Part shown: positions 47,072 through 57,622 of the stretch, in pieces
Layout of the letters: the number at the start of each line of letters is the position of its first letter
How positions within the stretch are numbered: position 1 is the first letter of the stretch
NCBI GenBank assembly: GCA_021414115.1
Contig: JAIOPD010000071.1
Span: 88,123-152,122 of the forward strand
DNA length: 64,000 nt
DNA from: Planctomycetia bacterium
Lineage (GTDB): Bacteria > Planctomycetota > Planctomycetia > Pirellulales > UBA1268
Direction of reading: 5' to 3'
Translations under genes and position numbers: made by a program
Notes under the pieces: generated by a model
What the model was told of the DNA's origin: nothing
The model's input: only the letters and a program-made list of their open reading frames with translations
The model's database searches: none

Positions 47072-47692
47072 CTATCTCCAGCGGCGACTCGTGCCTCGCG
47101 TAAAAGATTCAAACTTCTTCAACCCCTCCTTTAGATAATGCGCGAGGTGGCTCTTGCTGCTCATATAGTCACCAGCGTGGTCGGCGCTGCCGCGGGCATC
47201 GCTCAATAAGCTCGCAATGCTCGAAGCAGTCAGTCGTATGTCATGCTGCCCGGCAAACATCACCTTGATGAAAAGCGTCCGATCCTCGAATCGCTGCTCG
47301 TCGATGAACGCCTTCAACTTACGAGTCTCCGGAGTTGGCAAGTGATTCGACATATCTGAGCCGAATTCGGGCATCCAGCATGCGTTAACCTCGCTCCTTG
47401 GACGCCGCCTTGCCCGGGCAGCTTCGGCGAGATCGGCGGCCTCCGCCAGCGCAATCACCTCACAGACAAGTATCGCTTGGGTGTCCGTAATTGCACCCGG
47501 CGCGAGGGGCAGCGGGAAACTGCTGACGCGTCGCGGTGCGTGCGGGACGCGGCCCGCCGTGCCGTCGTCCTTCTGATCTTCACGGTTCTTCTCCTTGGGT
47601 TTCCAGCCGTTCATGTTCGGTTCCTTGTACGAAAGCATGTGATATTGATGCGGCCACGTGGACGCACCCTCCGCCCGAAACTTACCGGTCAC
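47072..47692 (-). CDS. Hypothetical protein (start may be internal)
   Basis: 'TRKLKAFIDEQRFEDRTLFIKVMFAGQHDIRLTASSIASLLSDARGSADHAGDYMSSKSHLAHYLKEGLKKF' looks protein-like. Confidence 0.5.
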   Translation of the reverse strand: MTGKFRAEGASTWPHQYHMLSYKEPNMNGWKPKEKNREDQKDDGTAGRVPHAPRRVSSFPLPLAPGAITDTQAILVCEVIALAEAADLAEAARARRRPRSEVNACWMPEFGSDMSNHLPTPETRKLKAFIDEQRFEDRTLFIKVMFAGQHDIRLTASSIASLLSDARGSADHAGDYMSSKSHLAHYLKEGLKKFESFTRGTSRRWR

Positions 47693-47732
47693 GGGCGGCG
47701 ATTACTCTCCGCGAAAACGCAGAGATCCTCGG

Positions 47733-48296
47733 TCACACACTGACGGCCGCATTTTCCCCAGCGGAGACAGACGATCGCGGCCAGGGCGAGCGCCGGCCCC
47801 CAACCGGCATTTCCCACACGACTTTCTCCTTCTGGGCGGATCTGCGCCACGACCGTGAAGGCTGTGAGGATTCTATTTCGTCATCATCGGCGGCCCGGTA
47901 TTCGTCGTCGTCCCCCGATTCGCTGTCGTTTCCACCAGGATGGTCATCACCGTCGCCGTCGCCGTCGCCACGGCCGTCGCCGCCCTCCCCTCCAGCGCTC
48001 TCGTCGCTGTCGTCTTCACCGTCCTGGTCTGCGACTTCCCAATCTTTGAGGGCCGTATTCCAACGATGGAGATCGGCTGGCACGCCTTGGTCACCGACGG
48101 CCATTTTCAGGCAGGCCTGCACCACGCAGGCCGCAACATGAAACCCACGGGCACGAGCGGCCTCTAACTGCTTCAACATCAGCTCCATGCGGATGACAGT
48201 GTGAGCACACCCGTAGCCGACGACTCTGAAAAGAGCCAAGGGGAGCAGTTGCACAACCGCTCCCCTTGGCGACGAACACGGAAAGGGCTTCTTCAC
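47733..48296 (-). CDS. Asp-rich protein, truncated paralogue of the upstream gene
   Basis: 'EAARARGFHVAACVVQACLKMA' matches 'ELAEQRGVHVPPGVVKACIKMA' of 48293-49189; acidic tail; ATGA overlap. Confidence 0.5.
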   Translation of the reverse strand: MKKPFPCSSPRGAVVQLLPLALFRVVGYGCAHTVIRMELMLKQLEAARARGFHVAACVVQACLKMAVGDQGVPADLHRWNTALKDWEVADQDGEDDSDESAGGEGGDGRGDGDGDGDDHPGGNDSESGDDDEYRAADDDEIESSQPSRSWRRSAQKEKVVWEMPVGGRRSPWPRSSVSAGENAAVSV

Positions 48297-49189
48297 TCAA
48301 AGCCGGCGTATTGCCGACCCTGCCAGTCCGCCCGCTGGGACTCGACGTATTCGGCATAGGCTTGGGCTTCGAGGAGGTCACCACTGGGCGGATCGCCGGC
48401 ATCGGCCCCAGGATCACCGTCGTCGTCGTCACGGTCTTCGTCGCCGTCGTCGCGACCACCGCCGTCATCGGAATCGTCATCAGGCTCGTCGTCCTCGGCA
48501 TCACGGTCGTCATCATCGGCGTCCGCCACCGATTTCCAATCATTCGTCCGGGGGTCCCAAACAAAATCGCTTGGATTTCGCCTGTACGCCGCAAAGTCTT
48601 CTTCGCTCATGGACGCCATCTTGATGCACGCCTTCACGACGCCGGGGGGAACATGCACGCCCCGCTGTTCAGCAAGTTCCACACATTGCTGCACGGAGTC
48701 AATCGACTCCTGCTCGCACCCTTCGTTGAACTGCCACCAGACGTCTAGCGTCGAGGCGAGCTGCCGGCTACACACGGCATGTTGTGTGACGCACTCGATC
48801 TCAAAGGCGTCCGCGGGCATCGGCCATTCCTCGCCGTAGAGCGCCTCCAAAGGCACCGGCTGAAGGCGTCCACTCCGACCTTGCGGGCATCGGCACGCAT
48901 CACCGTCTAGGTTCTCGATCACGAACGGAAGACGCGATTTGGTGCCATGCCTTTCGATGCGATCCACATCACTCCATTCGAACGGTTGCTGACTCGCTCG
49001 ACAGGCATAACGCCACTCCTGTTGGGTCGGCGATCTCACGCTGCCCAGCTCAAGCGTTTCCAAGCACTGCACAAGCAGCCACTCGTGTTCACGGCTGACG
49101 TCGTAGACCACCCAGCGACCACCTTCCCCTGCTGGCTCGGGGTTCTTCTGATTTTCTGGCTGAAACACAGGATCGCTCCTTAACAACAC
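48293..49189 (-). CDS. Hypothetical protein with Asp-rich C-terminal linker
   Basis: 'ADADDDDRDAEDDEPDDDSDDGGGRDDGDEDRDDDDGDPGADAGD'; coherent N-terminal domain. Confidence 0.65.
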   Translation of the reverse strand: MLLRSDPVFQPENQKNPEPAGEGGRWVVYDVSREHEWLLVQCLETLELGSVRSPTQQEWRYACRASQQPFEWSDVDRIERHGTKSRLPFVIENLDGDACRCPQGRSGRLQPVPLEALYGEEWPMPADAFEIECVTQHAVCSRQLASTLDVWWQFNEGCEQESIDSVQQCVELAEQRGVHVPPGVVKACIKMASMSEEDFAAYRRNPSDFVWDPRTNDWKSVADADDDDRDAEDDEPDDDSDDGGGRDDGDEDRDDDDGDPGADAGDPPSGDLLEAQAYAEYVESQRADWQGRQYAGFE

Positions 49190-49425
49190 GCACTTTTAAA
49201 CCCCGCAGTTCTTCGCACCCACGCGGATGCACTGCGGTCTCAGCAACGGTAGCGGGAGCCAACACGAAAGGCTCTCCGCGAAAACGAACAGACCTGAGGC
49301 GATGTTCCCAGGGGCGTCCCTTCTGTGTCGGTCGCATTCTTTCCGAAACCCGGGCCACCCCTTCGGCGATCAGCCCGACCGCCGTTTCCACCTCTCAGCC
49401 ACCACAACACATACATGGAGAGCTC

Positions 49426-50982
49426 ATGCCTAAGAACACTCCGTCTGCAAACCGACAACCACCCGTTCCGCCTTCTCTTCCGTCGCTCGCCACCCGCCTC
49501 CACGAACTCATCTCGGCCTGCTTCACCGGACTGTGGGTCCAGACGAACGAGCCCTCCGAAGCCACCCGCGACCTGACGACCCTATGCCGCACCGAAGGCT
49601 GGCGGCTCGGCACCTGGGACTGCGACCGCGGCATGACGTTCCCGCTGGAGCCAGTCCAGATGCCCGGGGTGACCGATGCCCAAGATCCGCTCGCCGTCAT
49701 CCGGGCGCTGCCGCAGGTCGCCAACGGCTCCGGGACGACCCTCGTGGTCTTCGAGAGCCTGCACCGGTTCCTCGGGGCCACGGAGATCATCCAGGCCCTC
49801 GCCCGGCAGATTCATGCGGGCAAGAACAGCCGGTGCTTCATCGTGGTGCTCGCGCCGATCGTCCAGATCCCCGCGGAACTGGACAAGCTCTTCACGGTCG
49901 TCGATCGCGAGCTGCCCGGCCGTGCGCAACTGGAGGAGATCGCCCGCGGGGTTGCTACGCAGGACGGCGAACTGCCCGAGGGCGACGAACTGGCCCGCGT
50001 GATCGAGGCTGCCGCAGGGCTCACCGCCAGCGAGGCCGAGAACGCCTACAGCCTGGCCCTGGTTCGGCACGGCAAGCTGGAGCCCGAGACGCTCTGGGAA
50101 CTGAAGAGCCAACAGCTAAAAAAGAGCGGGCTCGTTTCCCTTCACAGGGGCACCGAGTCGTTCGACCAGCTCGGGGGCTTGGAGAACCTCAAGGCGTTTT
50201 GCCTGCGGGCCATGCGCCGCCAGAGCGAAGGCACCGTCAGCAACAGGCCCCGCGGCGTCCTACTGCTCTCTCCTCCCGGCTGCGGCAAATCCCAGTTCGC
50301 GAAGGCACTGGGCAATGAGACCGGCAGGCCCACAGTCGTGCTCGATGTCGGGAACCTGCTGGGAAGTCTCGTGGGTCAGTCGGAGAGCAACGTCCGTGCA
50401 GCCCTCAAGTTGGCCGACGCGATGGCCCCGTGTGTCCTGTTCTGCGACGAGATCGAGAAGGCACTGGCTGGGGCGACGAGTTCGGGCCAGACAGATTCCG
50501 GCGTCACAGCCCGCGTGTTCGGCTCGCTGCTCACGTGGCTGAACGATCATGACTCGGACGTCTTCTTCGTCGGCACCTGCAATGACGCCTCGAAGTTGCC
50601 GCCAGAGTTCGCAAGGGCCGAGAGGTTCGACGGCGTGTTCTTCGTCGATCTCCCCGGCCGTGACCAGAAGGACGGTATCTGGTCGATCTATCAGCGGCAC
50701 TACGGGCTGGACGCGAAGCAGGCCCGGCCGGACGACGCCAACTGGACTGGGGCCGAGATCAAGTCGTGCTGCAGGCTGGCGTCACTCTTGGACGTACCGC
50801 TCGTTCAGGCCGCGCAGAACGTCGTACCCGTGGCTGTCACTGCGGGCGACAAGATCGAGAGCCTGCGGCAGTGGGCTTCCGGTCGGTGCCTCTCGGCGGA
50901 TCGGGCGGGGGTGTATTCGCGGGTGGAAAGTGGCAGTGGCGGTCGAGTCAGGCGGGTGGTGAGGGAGCCGGGGGTGAATTGA
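49426..50982 (+). CDS. AAA family ATPase, Ycf46-like
   Basis: Walker A 'LLSPPGCGKSQFAKALGNE', Walker B 'VLFCDEIEKAL', N-terminal half with Ycf46-like layout ('VVFESLHRFL...', 'DKLFTVVDRELPGRAQLEEI'). Confidence 0.85.
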   Translation: MPKNTPSANRQPPVPPSLPSLATRLHELISACFTGLWVQTNEPSEATRDLTTLCRTEGWRLGTWDCDRGMTFPLEPVQMPGVTDAQDPLAVIRALPQVANGSGTTLVVFESLHRFLGATEIIQALARQIHAGKNSRCFIVVLAPIVQIPAELDKLFTVVDRELPGRAQLEEIARGVATQDGELPEGDELARVIEAAAGLTASEAENAYSLALVRHGKLEPETLWELKSQQLKKSGLVSLHRGTESFDQLGGLENLKAFCLRAMRRQSEGTVSNRPRGVLLLSPPGCGKSQFAKALGNETGRPTVVLDVGNLLGSLVGQSESNVRAALKLADAMAPCVLFCDEIEKALAGATSSGQTDSGVTARVFGSLLTWLNDHDSDVFFVGTCNDASKLPPEFARAERFDGVFFVDLPGRDQKDGIWSIYQRHYGLDAKQARPDDANWTGAEIKSCCRLASLLDVPLVQAAQNVVPVAVTAGDKIESLRQWASGRCLSADRAGVYSRVESGSGGRVRRVVREPGVN

Positions 50983-50990
50983 CCGCCGCT

Positions 50991-51836
50991 CTATTCGTCC
51001 CATTCACACAGGTAGCCCTCAACAAATCCAGCGACATCTGGTTGAGCGATTCTTCCGCCCGTGTCTCCTCGCGTAGTAGCGAGAAACTTGTTATCACCGC
51101 CTTTACCGGCTGGAACAGGCGAAGCAACTCCAGTCGTCCAGACCCAGCGACCATCTACTTCGCGCCCGCCAAGCCAACTTCGCTTTCCGACTCGAAGCGA
51201 ATACAGAAACTCAAACTCCTCCGGCGTTTCTCCGCACGCCAGATAGCCCCCCACTTCTCGACATTGCTGCTGCGCTTCCGACCACGAGATAGAGCCCGGC
51301 ATGGCATAGAACTTGTAGTGGTGCCCGGTCTTGGGCCACTTGGTTGCATCAGCCGGAATTACAGGCTTGGGCCGAGGTCGCGGCGTACGAATGATTGCAT
51401 GCTCTGCTAGCTGCCCGTCCAGTTGTTGCGATTCTCGTCTTACTGCTTCAGCACGCTTGTCGTTTCCCTGTCTGACGTAGTCTCGCTCAACATCGCGGTA
51501 CTCAGACAGCAACTTGTTTTTCGCACGAGTCAGGTCGCGCTTTGCCTGCTCCACGGCACCCTTCAAAAGTTGCAGCGTCGGCATTTCCCCTCTCTGTAGC
51601 GACGCCTCAGCAGCCTCAATTGACTTCTTAAGGTCGAGGTCGCCTCTTCCTTGTGCCGTCGCAAGTTTTCCTTGGATGTACTCAGCGAGAGACTTGGTCT
51701 CTTTTTCTACGGACTCGTTGTAGACGGCTACCGCTTTGTCGAGTCGCTCTTGCAGCGGATCTCCTTGTGCTGAAGCCTCGGCCCCGATTAAGGCAACTAA
51801 GGTCACAGCCATTGCGCACAGAGACCGCAAAGTCAT
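50991..51836 (-). CDS. Secreted protein with coiled coil and C-type lectin-like domain
   Basis: Signal peptide; 'HHYKFYAMPGSISWSEAQQQCREVGGYLACGETPEEFEFLYSLRVGKRSWLGGREVDGRWVWTTG'. Confidence 0.75.
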   Translation of the reverse strand: MTLRSLCAMAVTLVALIGAEASAQGDPLQERLDKAVAVYNESVEKETKSLAEYIQGKLATAQGRGDLDLKKSIEAAEASLQRGEMPTLQLLKGAVEQAKRDLTRAKNKLLSEYRDVERDYVRQGNDKRAEAVRRESQQLDGQLAEHAIIRTPRPRPKPVIPADATKWPKTGHHYKFYAMPGSISWSEAQQQCREVGGYLACGETPEEFEFLYSLRVGKRSWLGGREVDGRWVWTTGVASPVPAGKGGDNKFLATTRGDTGGRIAQPDVAGFVEGYLCEWDE

Positions 51837-51973
51837 CGCGTTTCACTCCTTGTTCGATCCGTTCGTTAGCCGACAAACCGCCACCTAGGGTACCCCTCCG
51901 TATAGCGAGCGTCCACCTCGGGATACAGCCATCTGGGACTAGCCGTTTCACTCCTTCACCCAGCAGGAATCAC

Positions 51974-52735
51974 ATGTCCGCAGCAACCACCACCGAGCCC
52001 ACAACCGGCCAGAGCACATCTCGCCGGACCACAACTCAGCCCACCAATACGCCCGTCACCCAGACCACCCCCAACGCCACCCAGAGGCTCCGCACCACCA
52101 TGGCCGCCGTGAAACTCGCCTTCACGTGGCTGGGCGTCCGTAAGACTCTCGCCCCGGAGCAGCGAACTACGGCAGCCCGAGCGTTTCATGCCGACCGGGA
52201 ACTTCTCTCGGCCAGCAAACTCATCCTCGACCTCAAACATCCCGCCTACCGTGCCGTTGCTGCCGTTCGCTCGGAAGCCTCGTCGTACTGGCGCACGGTC
52301 ACGCTGCCGTTTCCTGAGGCTGGCATTCGGCTTCTTCCGCAGAACTCGCTCGGGCTGTTCGCGACCACCATGCAGACGTACCGCGAGCGTCTTCAGGAAG
52401 CGGCCCGAGAACTTGCCAGCCAGTACGACACGATCAAGAGTGAAGCAGAACGCAGACTCGGCACGCTCTTCAACGCCAGCGACTATCCCAGCACGCTCGA
52501 CGGCTTGTTCGATATGGAATGGAGCGTGGTCCCGATTGAGCCGCCGAATTATCTCGTGGCCGTGAACCCCGAAGTATTCCAGCAAGAGCAAGCCCGAGTC
52601 CGTGAGCGATTCGAGAGTGCTGTCGAGTTGGCCGAGCAGGCTTTCGCCACGGAACTCCAGCGGCTCACGGCTCATCTCGCTGAAAGGCTCACGGGCCTAC
52701 ACGACGGCCAGCCGAAGGTCTTTCGTGATTCGGCC
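51974..52735 (+). pseudogene. C-terminally truncated paralogue of the 55018-56033 gene
   Basis: Near-identical to the downstream copy until 'GQPKVFRDSA', then switches into IS3 transposase remnant. Confidence 0.85.
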
Positions 52736-52737
52736 AC

Positions 52738-52985
52738 CGCTATGTGGAGAGCTTCAACGGGAGGCGTTCGACATGCTGCTCGAGGCCAAGGTGCTCATCG
52801 AGCGGTGGCGGCAGGCCTACAACTCTGTCCGGCCGCACAGCGCGTTGGGGTAAAGGCCCCCGACTCCCGATGCGCGGCAGCCCTTTGTGGTTGCCGCGGC
52901 TTAGCCTCGGCAACCGCACAGGGCTGGTCTGCCGGAGGGCAAAACCCTAACTTAAAAACCGGCGTCATTCATGGGGACAGGTCAG
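52738..52985 (+). mobile_element. IS3-family transposase (orfB) 3' remnant and right end
   Basis: 'YVESFNG...REAFDMLLEAKVLIERWRQAYNSVRPHSALG' split over frames; ends 'aaaaccggcgtcattcatggggacaggtca'. Confidence 0.75.
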
Positions 52986-53047
52986 CTGCCAGTGGATGGA
53001 GGCTACGTCGGGCTGGCATGACTTCGGCAGGTGATTTGTGCGGCACG

Positions 53048-54148
53048 TCAGGGAGCGGTGGCTGTCGAATGGCCCGCCGCCCGCAGCTTCGCCAGGAGGA
53101 ATTCGACGGCCCGCGGCGGCGGCCCCGGGTGATCCTGGCGCACGATGCACTCGACGCCGTCGGCGGCACACTCGGCCCGCACGGCGCGAGCGTGCTTGAT
53201 CGAATGCACGACGTGGCTGCGGGTAGTCGGCACCGCGGCCGTCTCGGGGCTGTCGAGCAAGAGCGGCGGGTCGTCTGCGGTGATCCAGCGGAGCATGTCA
53301 CACTCCTCCCTGATCGCCCGGCCACGGTCGGACTCGAGCGACTCGATCGACGGCAGGTGGTAAAACCGGGCCGCCTCCGCGTCGCTATCGCGGACGACCG
53401 CCGAGAAGTCGCCGAGGAACGACTCCCACCGAGAGAAGTTGTAGGTCGCCTGCGTGGCATAGCACACGGCGCACATCGGCCGCGTCGACTCCCGCAGGAC
53501 AGGATCCGAGGCGGCCGGGTCGGCCAGGTCGTCCCGCGTCGCGAGCCAAAGCGCGGTGCCCGCGCCGGCGGAGCCGCCCATGATCGCGACCCGCGTCGGA
53601 TCGAGCCGCCACTCGTCCGCATGCGCCCGCAGGAACTGCACGGCGCGGCCGCACTGCCGCAGGACGTCCTGGATCGGCATTGAGTCGACAAACGGGTAGT
53701 TGATCGCCGCGCAGGCGACGCCCTTGTCGAGCAGCTCGCGGGTGACGTCGTTCGTCGCCCACTGCCGCTTATCACCCTGCTTGAACCCGCCGCCATGAAT
53801 GAGCACCACCAGCGGTGTTGGGCTCGCGGCCCGCTGCGGCAGATAGAGGTCGAGTCGGCAACGCTCGTGCGGGCCGTACGCCACGTCGGCGACGTCGGCA
53901 GCGAGAGCGTTTGCCCTCCCTGCGTCGGGCGTCCGCAGGGCCTCGGCCGCGGTCATGCCCCGCTTCGCGAGGAATGCCTGCCCTTCCTTCATCGTGAGCA
54001 CGCCGTCGCCGTCGGCATCCGCCTCTGGATACCGCTTCAGTCCCTCCCGTAGCCGCGGATCGTCCTTGGTCGTCTGCGCATGGCCGACGGGGGCGGCGCA
54101 GATCGAAGTCGCGAGACACCACGCCCAGAGTGCTTTGCACCGGCCCAT
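53048..54148 (-). CDS. Secreted alpha/beta hydrolase (esterase/lipase) with EF-hand-like motif
   Basis: 'YPEADADGDGVLTMKEGQAFL', 'VVLIHGGGFKQGDKRQW', 'VAIMGGSAGAGTALWLATR'. Confidence 0.88.
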   Translation of the reverse strand: MGRCKALWAWCLATSICAAPVGHAQTTKDDPRLREGLKRYPEADADGDGVLTMKEGQAFLAKRGMTAAEALRTPDAGRANALAADVADVAYGPHERCRLDLYLPQRAASPTPLVVLIHGGGFKQGDKRQWATNDVTRELLDKGVACAAINYPFVDSMPIQDVLRQCGRAVQFLRAHADEWRLDPTRVAIMGGSAGAGTALWLATRDDLADPAASDPVLRESTRPMCAVCYATQATYNFSRWESFLGDFSAVVRDSDAEAARFYHLPSIESLESDRGRAIREECDMLRWITADDPPLLLDSPETAAVPTTRSHVVHSIKHARAVRAECAADGVECIVRQDHPGPPPRAVEFLLAKLRAAGHSTATAP

Positions 54149-55017
54149 GCGTCACTACTACCCCTTCCGCTGAGCCGTGGTCGTCGCCATCATGGCGGCA
54201 ACCCGTGCCCGCATCGGTCCCGAGTGTACCGCAGGCTCCGCGTCGCCGGCGACTGGTCAGACCTGGAGCAGTCTCGTAAAAGGTATAGCCCGGTCAATGG
54301 CATCTCCGCTACGGTTTCGCGGCTGACGGACGGCTCGTGAGCGGCAGGATCGGCCCTCTCGGCCGTCCAGGGGCAGGTCACCGGAGCGTTCCTCAACGCC
54401 CTGTGGTGGCGATTTCGTGGCATCAGCGCAGACCGTCTCCCAGTCCGCCGATCCCGGGGCTTCGGCGCCTTGCGTCCGGCACTGGTCAGAGGCTGTGGAT
54501 GTCGATCACGGGCAGTTCGTCGGGCGACGCCTGCATTTCGTCGCGGTCGTCATGGGCCTGCACGAGATCACCCCAGTCGGTGGGCGGGCCACGGGCGGGA
54601 GAAACGGGCGGCAATGCAACGCCTTGCTGGTTGGACCGAGGGACTGTCTTCAACCTCCACACCCATGCCGGCCTAATTCCGCACTCTTGCGGACCCACAT
54701 CGGCGCCACTGCGGAACCGGTTCAATTTTTCTAGTAGTTCTTTCTCTTCTTCATTCTTCTATCTACCTATGGGGTATGCCTAACAGCCCCATCCCTCCGC
54801 TCGATAGAAGCCTGCCCGTTCGTCCAGAGTTTTCGACCCCGATTCCGGCTTTTTCTGGCAGGCGGCTCCATGGTCGCCTCGGTGGCTGATCGGGCTTCCC
54901 AGCGCCCCAAAACAGTCACTAGCCAAGGGTTTTTCCCAGCCCGAGCCGCCATCAGTCTGGCAGCAGTCTTGGCGACCGGGCCTTCCATCCAACCTTCAAG
55001 GAGATCCCGCGCACCGA

Positions 55018-56033
55018 TGTCCACAGCAACCACCACATCCCACGACACCGGCCAGACCAGTTCTCGCCGGACCACAACTCAGCCCACCAACAACCCGACA
55101 ACCCAACTCGAACGCAACGCCGCCCAGAGGCTCCGCACCACGATGGCAGCGGTGAAACTCGCATTCACGTGGCTCGGCGTCAGAAAGACCCTCGCCCCGG
55201 AGCAACGAACGACAGCCGCCCGGGCGTTCCATGCGGATCGGGAACTGCTCACGGCCAGCAAACTCATCCTCGACACCAAGAACCCCGCCTATCGTGCCGT
55301 GGCTGCCGTCAGGTCGGAAGCATCGGGCTACTGGCGGACTGTGACGCTACCGTTCCCCGAGGCTGGCATTCGGCTCCTTCCGCAGGCATTGCTCGGCACG
55401 TTCGCCAGCACGATGCAGACGTACCGCGAGAGGCTCCAAGAGGCCGCCCGGGAACTCAGCAGCCAGTACGACACGATCAAGTCGGAAGCCCAGCGGCGTC
55501 TCGGCACGCTCTTCAACGCCAGCGACTATCCCAGCACGCTCGACGGCTTGTTTGACCTCGAAGTCTCGTATCCGACCATCGAACCGCCTGCGTATCTCGT
55601 GAGTCTGCACCCCGACGTGTACCAGCAAGAGCAAGCCCGGGTGCGTGAGCGGTTCGAGAGTGCCGTCGAACTGGCCGAGCAGGCTTTCGCCACGGAACTC
55701 CAGCGGCTCACGGCCCACCTCGCTGAACGACTGACGGGCCTGCACGACGGCCAGCCCAAGGTGTTTCGTGATTCAGCCGTCGAGAACCTTCGGGAATTCT
55801 TCGAGCGGTTCCGGCGGTTGAACATTCGGTCTAGTCCCGAGTTGGATGCCCTCGTCGAACAAGCCCAGCAGACGATCAATGGCGTCGAGCCGCAGACGCT
55901 GAGAGATTCCAACAGGCTCCGGCAGATGGTGGCCCGGGACTTCGAGCAGATTCAGGCCAGTGTTGGAGAGATGCTCGTGGATCGGCCCCGCAGGAACATT
56001 CTCAGGCGCGGCGGGGTGGGAGGGGCCGTATGA
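55018..56033 (+). CDS. Hypothetical protein, possibly DUF3150-like; intact paralogue
   Basis: 338 aa from MSTATTTSHDTGQTSS; long helical protein; near-identical to 51974-52735. Confidence 0.7.
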
Positions 56034-56266
56034 CCAGCGAGATGGAGTTGGTGGTGGATGCTGGGGGTGATGTTCGATGTGTGTATGGTGAGGAGTTGGA
56101 CCTGCGGGAACTCGGGAAGTTGCAGATCACCCGGGCGAGCCATGTTGAGCCAGATAGGGACGGCTTCTGGTGGGCGGATATGGGGCCTGTTGATGGGCCT
56201 GTCTTGGGGCCGTACAGGAACCGGACGGAAGCGTTGCAGGCGGAGAGGGGGTGGCTGATGGCCTGA
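56030..56266 (+). CDS. Small hypothetical protein
   Basis: 78 aa, ATGA overlap with preceding gene; 'DRDGFWWADMGPVDGPVLGPYRNRTEALQAERGWL'. Confidence 0.65.
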   Translation: MTSEMELVVDAGGDVRCVYGEELDLRELGKLQITRASHVEPDRDGFWWADMGPVDGPVLGPYRNRTEALQAERGWLMA

Positions 56267-56437
56267 TGCTCGCCACGAGTAACTGCAAGCTTTGCCGCCT
56301 TTGCCCCAGCGAGGCTGTCGCGAGGCCAGTGTTTAGTGCTAGACTTTTCCAGACCATACGGCTGTCATCTCGTTTCGCACCCCCACAGATCATGAAATAT
56401 GACGGCGGACTTTCACATCAGGGCCTAAGGTGCGACT

Positions 56438-57622
56438 ATGCGCAATCTCGCACGAACTGTGGCAGTGACCATGTCGATCGGGTTGGCTACTTCCCAGTCT
56501 TCGCCACCGCTATTTGCGGATACGAGCGACGCACACATGCTCACAGTAGATGTCGCGAGACATCTACTAAAGGCTGAGCTTGCCCTTGGTGCCCTTTGGC
56601 CACTGCCTTACTCCACGATCGCGAATGACGCGAGCATCTTGCTAGCGAAGCATAAGCATGACATCTACCTCAATGGGCTGACGACGCTATCCGACAAGGC
56701 AGCCGAAGCGCTGGCCAAGCATGAGCACGGCCTGTCCCTTGACGGGCTGCCTGAGATCTCAGATCGGGCCGCTGTTTGGCTGGCGAAGCACAAGGGTCGG
56801 TTCCTAAGCCTCAATGGCCTAACTGTGCTTTCAGAGAAGGCGGTTGACGCATTTGCGAAGCACGAGGGCGACTGGCTAAGCCTGAACGGGCTGACCACGC
56901 TGTCGGACAAGGCCATTTCGCAGCTAGCAACGCACAAGGGCCGATTGACTCTCGATGGGATAGCATCGCTCTCAGGCCATGCTGCAGAATCGCTGGCTCA
57001 GCGCAAACACTATTTAACCCTTCGTGGAGTGAAGACGCTTACTCACGAGGCGGCAAAAGCATTGGCAAAGCACAAAGAGGGTTTGCACCTAGATGGACTA
57101 ACAATGCTCTCGACCGAGTCGGCCGAGCAACTAGCCAAGCACGAGGGCACAACTCTTTCCCTAAATGGCCTAATCACGCTTACAGTTGAAACCGCGGAAG
57201 CATTAGCCACTCATAAAGGTAGCGAACGGAACGGCAAGTGGCATAGCAACCTGGAGTTACGTCAGCTAAGAACCCTCTCGGATGATGCAGCCGCCGCTTT
57301 GGCCAAGCACAGGGGTGCTCTGAACCTTTGTAGCTTGACCATGCTCTCGGACGAGGCGGCAAAGGCGCTGGCGCAGCATGAGGGGGCGTTGTTCCTCAGC
57401 GGCCTAACTACGCTCTCTGACGAGGCTGCCAAGGCGCTAGGGCAGCACAAAGACTGGCTGTCCCTCCGCGGCGTAACCGCGCTCTCTACCGAGGCGGCTA
57501 AGGCGCTAGCACAACACAAGGGCAGGCTGGACTTTGGCCGGTTGAACACGCTTTCTGACGAAGGGGCCGCCGCATTGAGAGCAAACGCTGAAATCGACCT
57601 GCCTCTTAAGTATCGCCGCTGA
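56438..57622 (+). CDS. Secreted protein with about 20-25-aa LRR-like repeats
   Basis: Many copies of 'L.LNGLTTLSDEAAKALAKHKG' after a signal peptide. Confidence 0.8.
   Translation: MRNLARTVAVTMSIGLATSQSSPPLFADTSDAHMLTVDVARHLLKAELALGALWPLPYSTIANDASILLAKHKHDIYLNGLTTLSDKAAEALAKHEHGLSLDGLPEISDRAAVWLAKHKGRFLSLNGLTVLSEKAVDAFAKHEGDWLSLNGLTTLSDKAISQLATHKGRLTLDGIASLSGHAAESLAQRKHYLTLRGVKTLTHEAAKALAKHKEGLHLDGLTMLSTESAEQLAKHEGTTLSLNGLITLTVETAEALATHKGSERNGKWHSNLELRQLRTLSDDAAAALAKHRGALNLCSLTMLSDEAAKALAQHEGALFLSGLTTLSDEAAKALGQHKDWLSLRGVTALSTEAAKALAQHKGRLDFGRLNTLSDEGAAALRANAEIDLPLKYRR

Noticed and set aside
54337-54783. Overlapping short ORFs on both strands between the hydrolase and 55018
   Set aside because: No frame with clear protein character; probably decayed sequence
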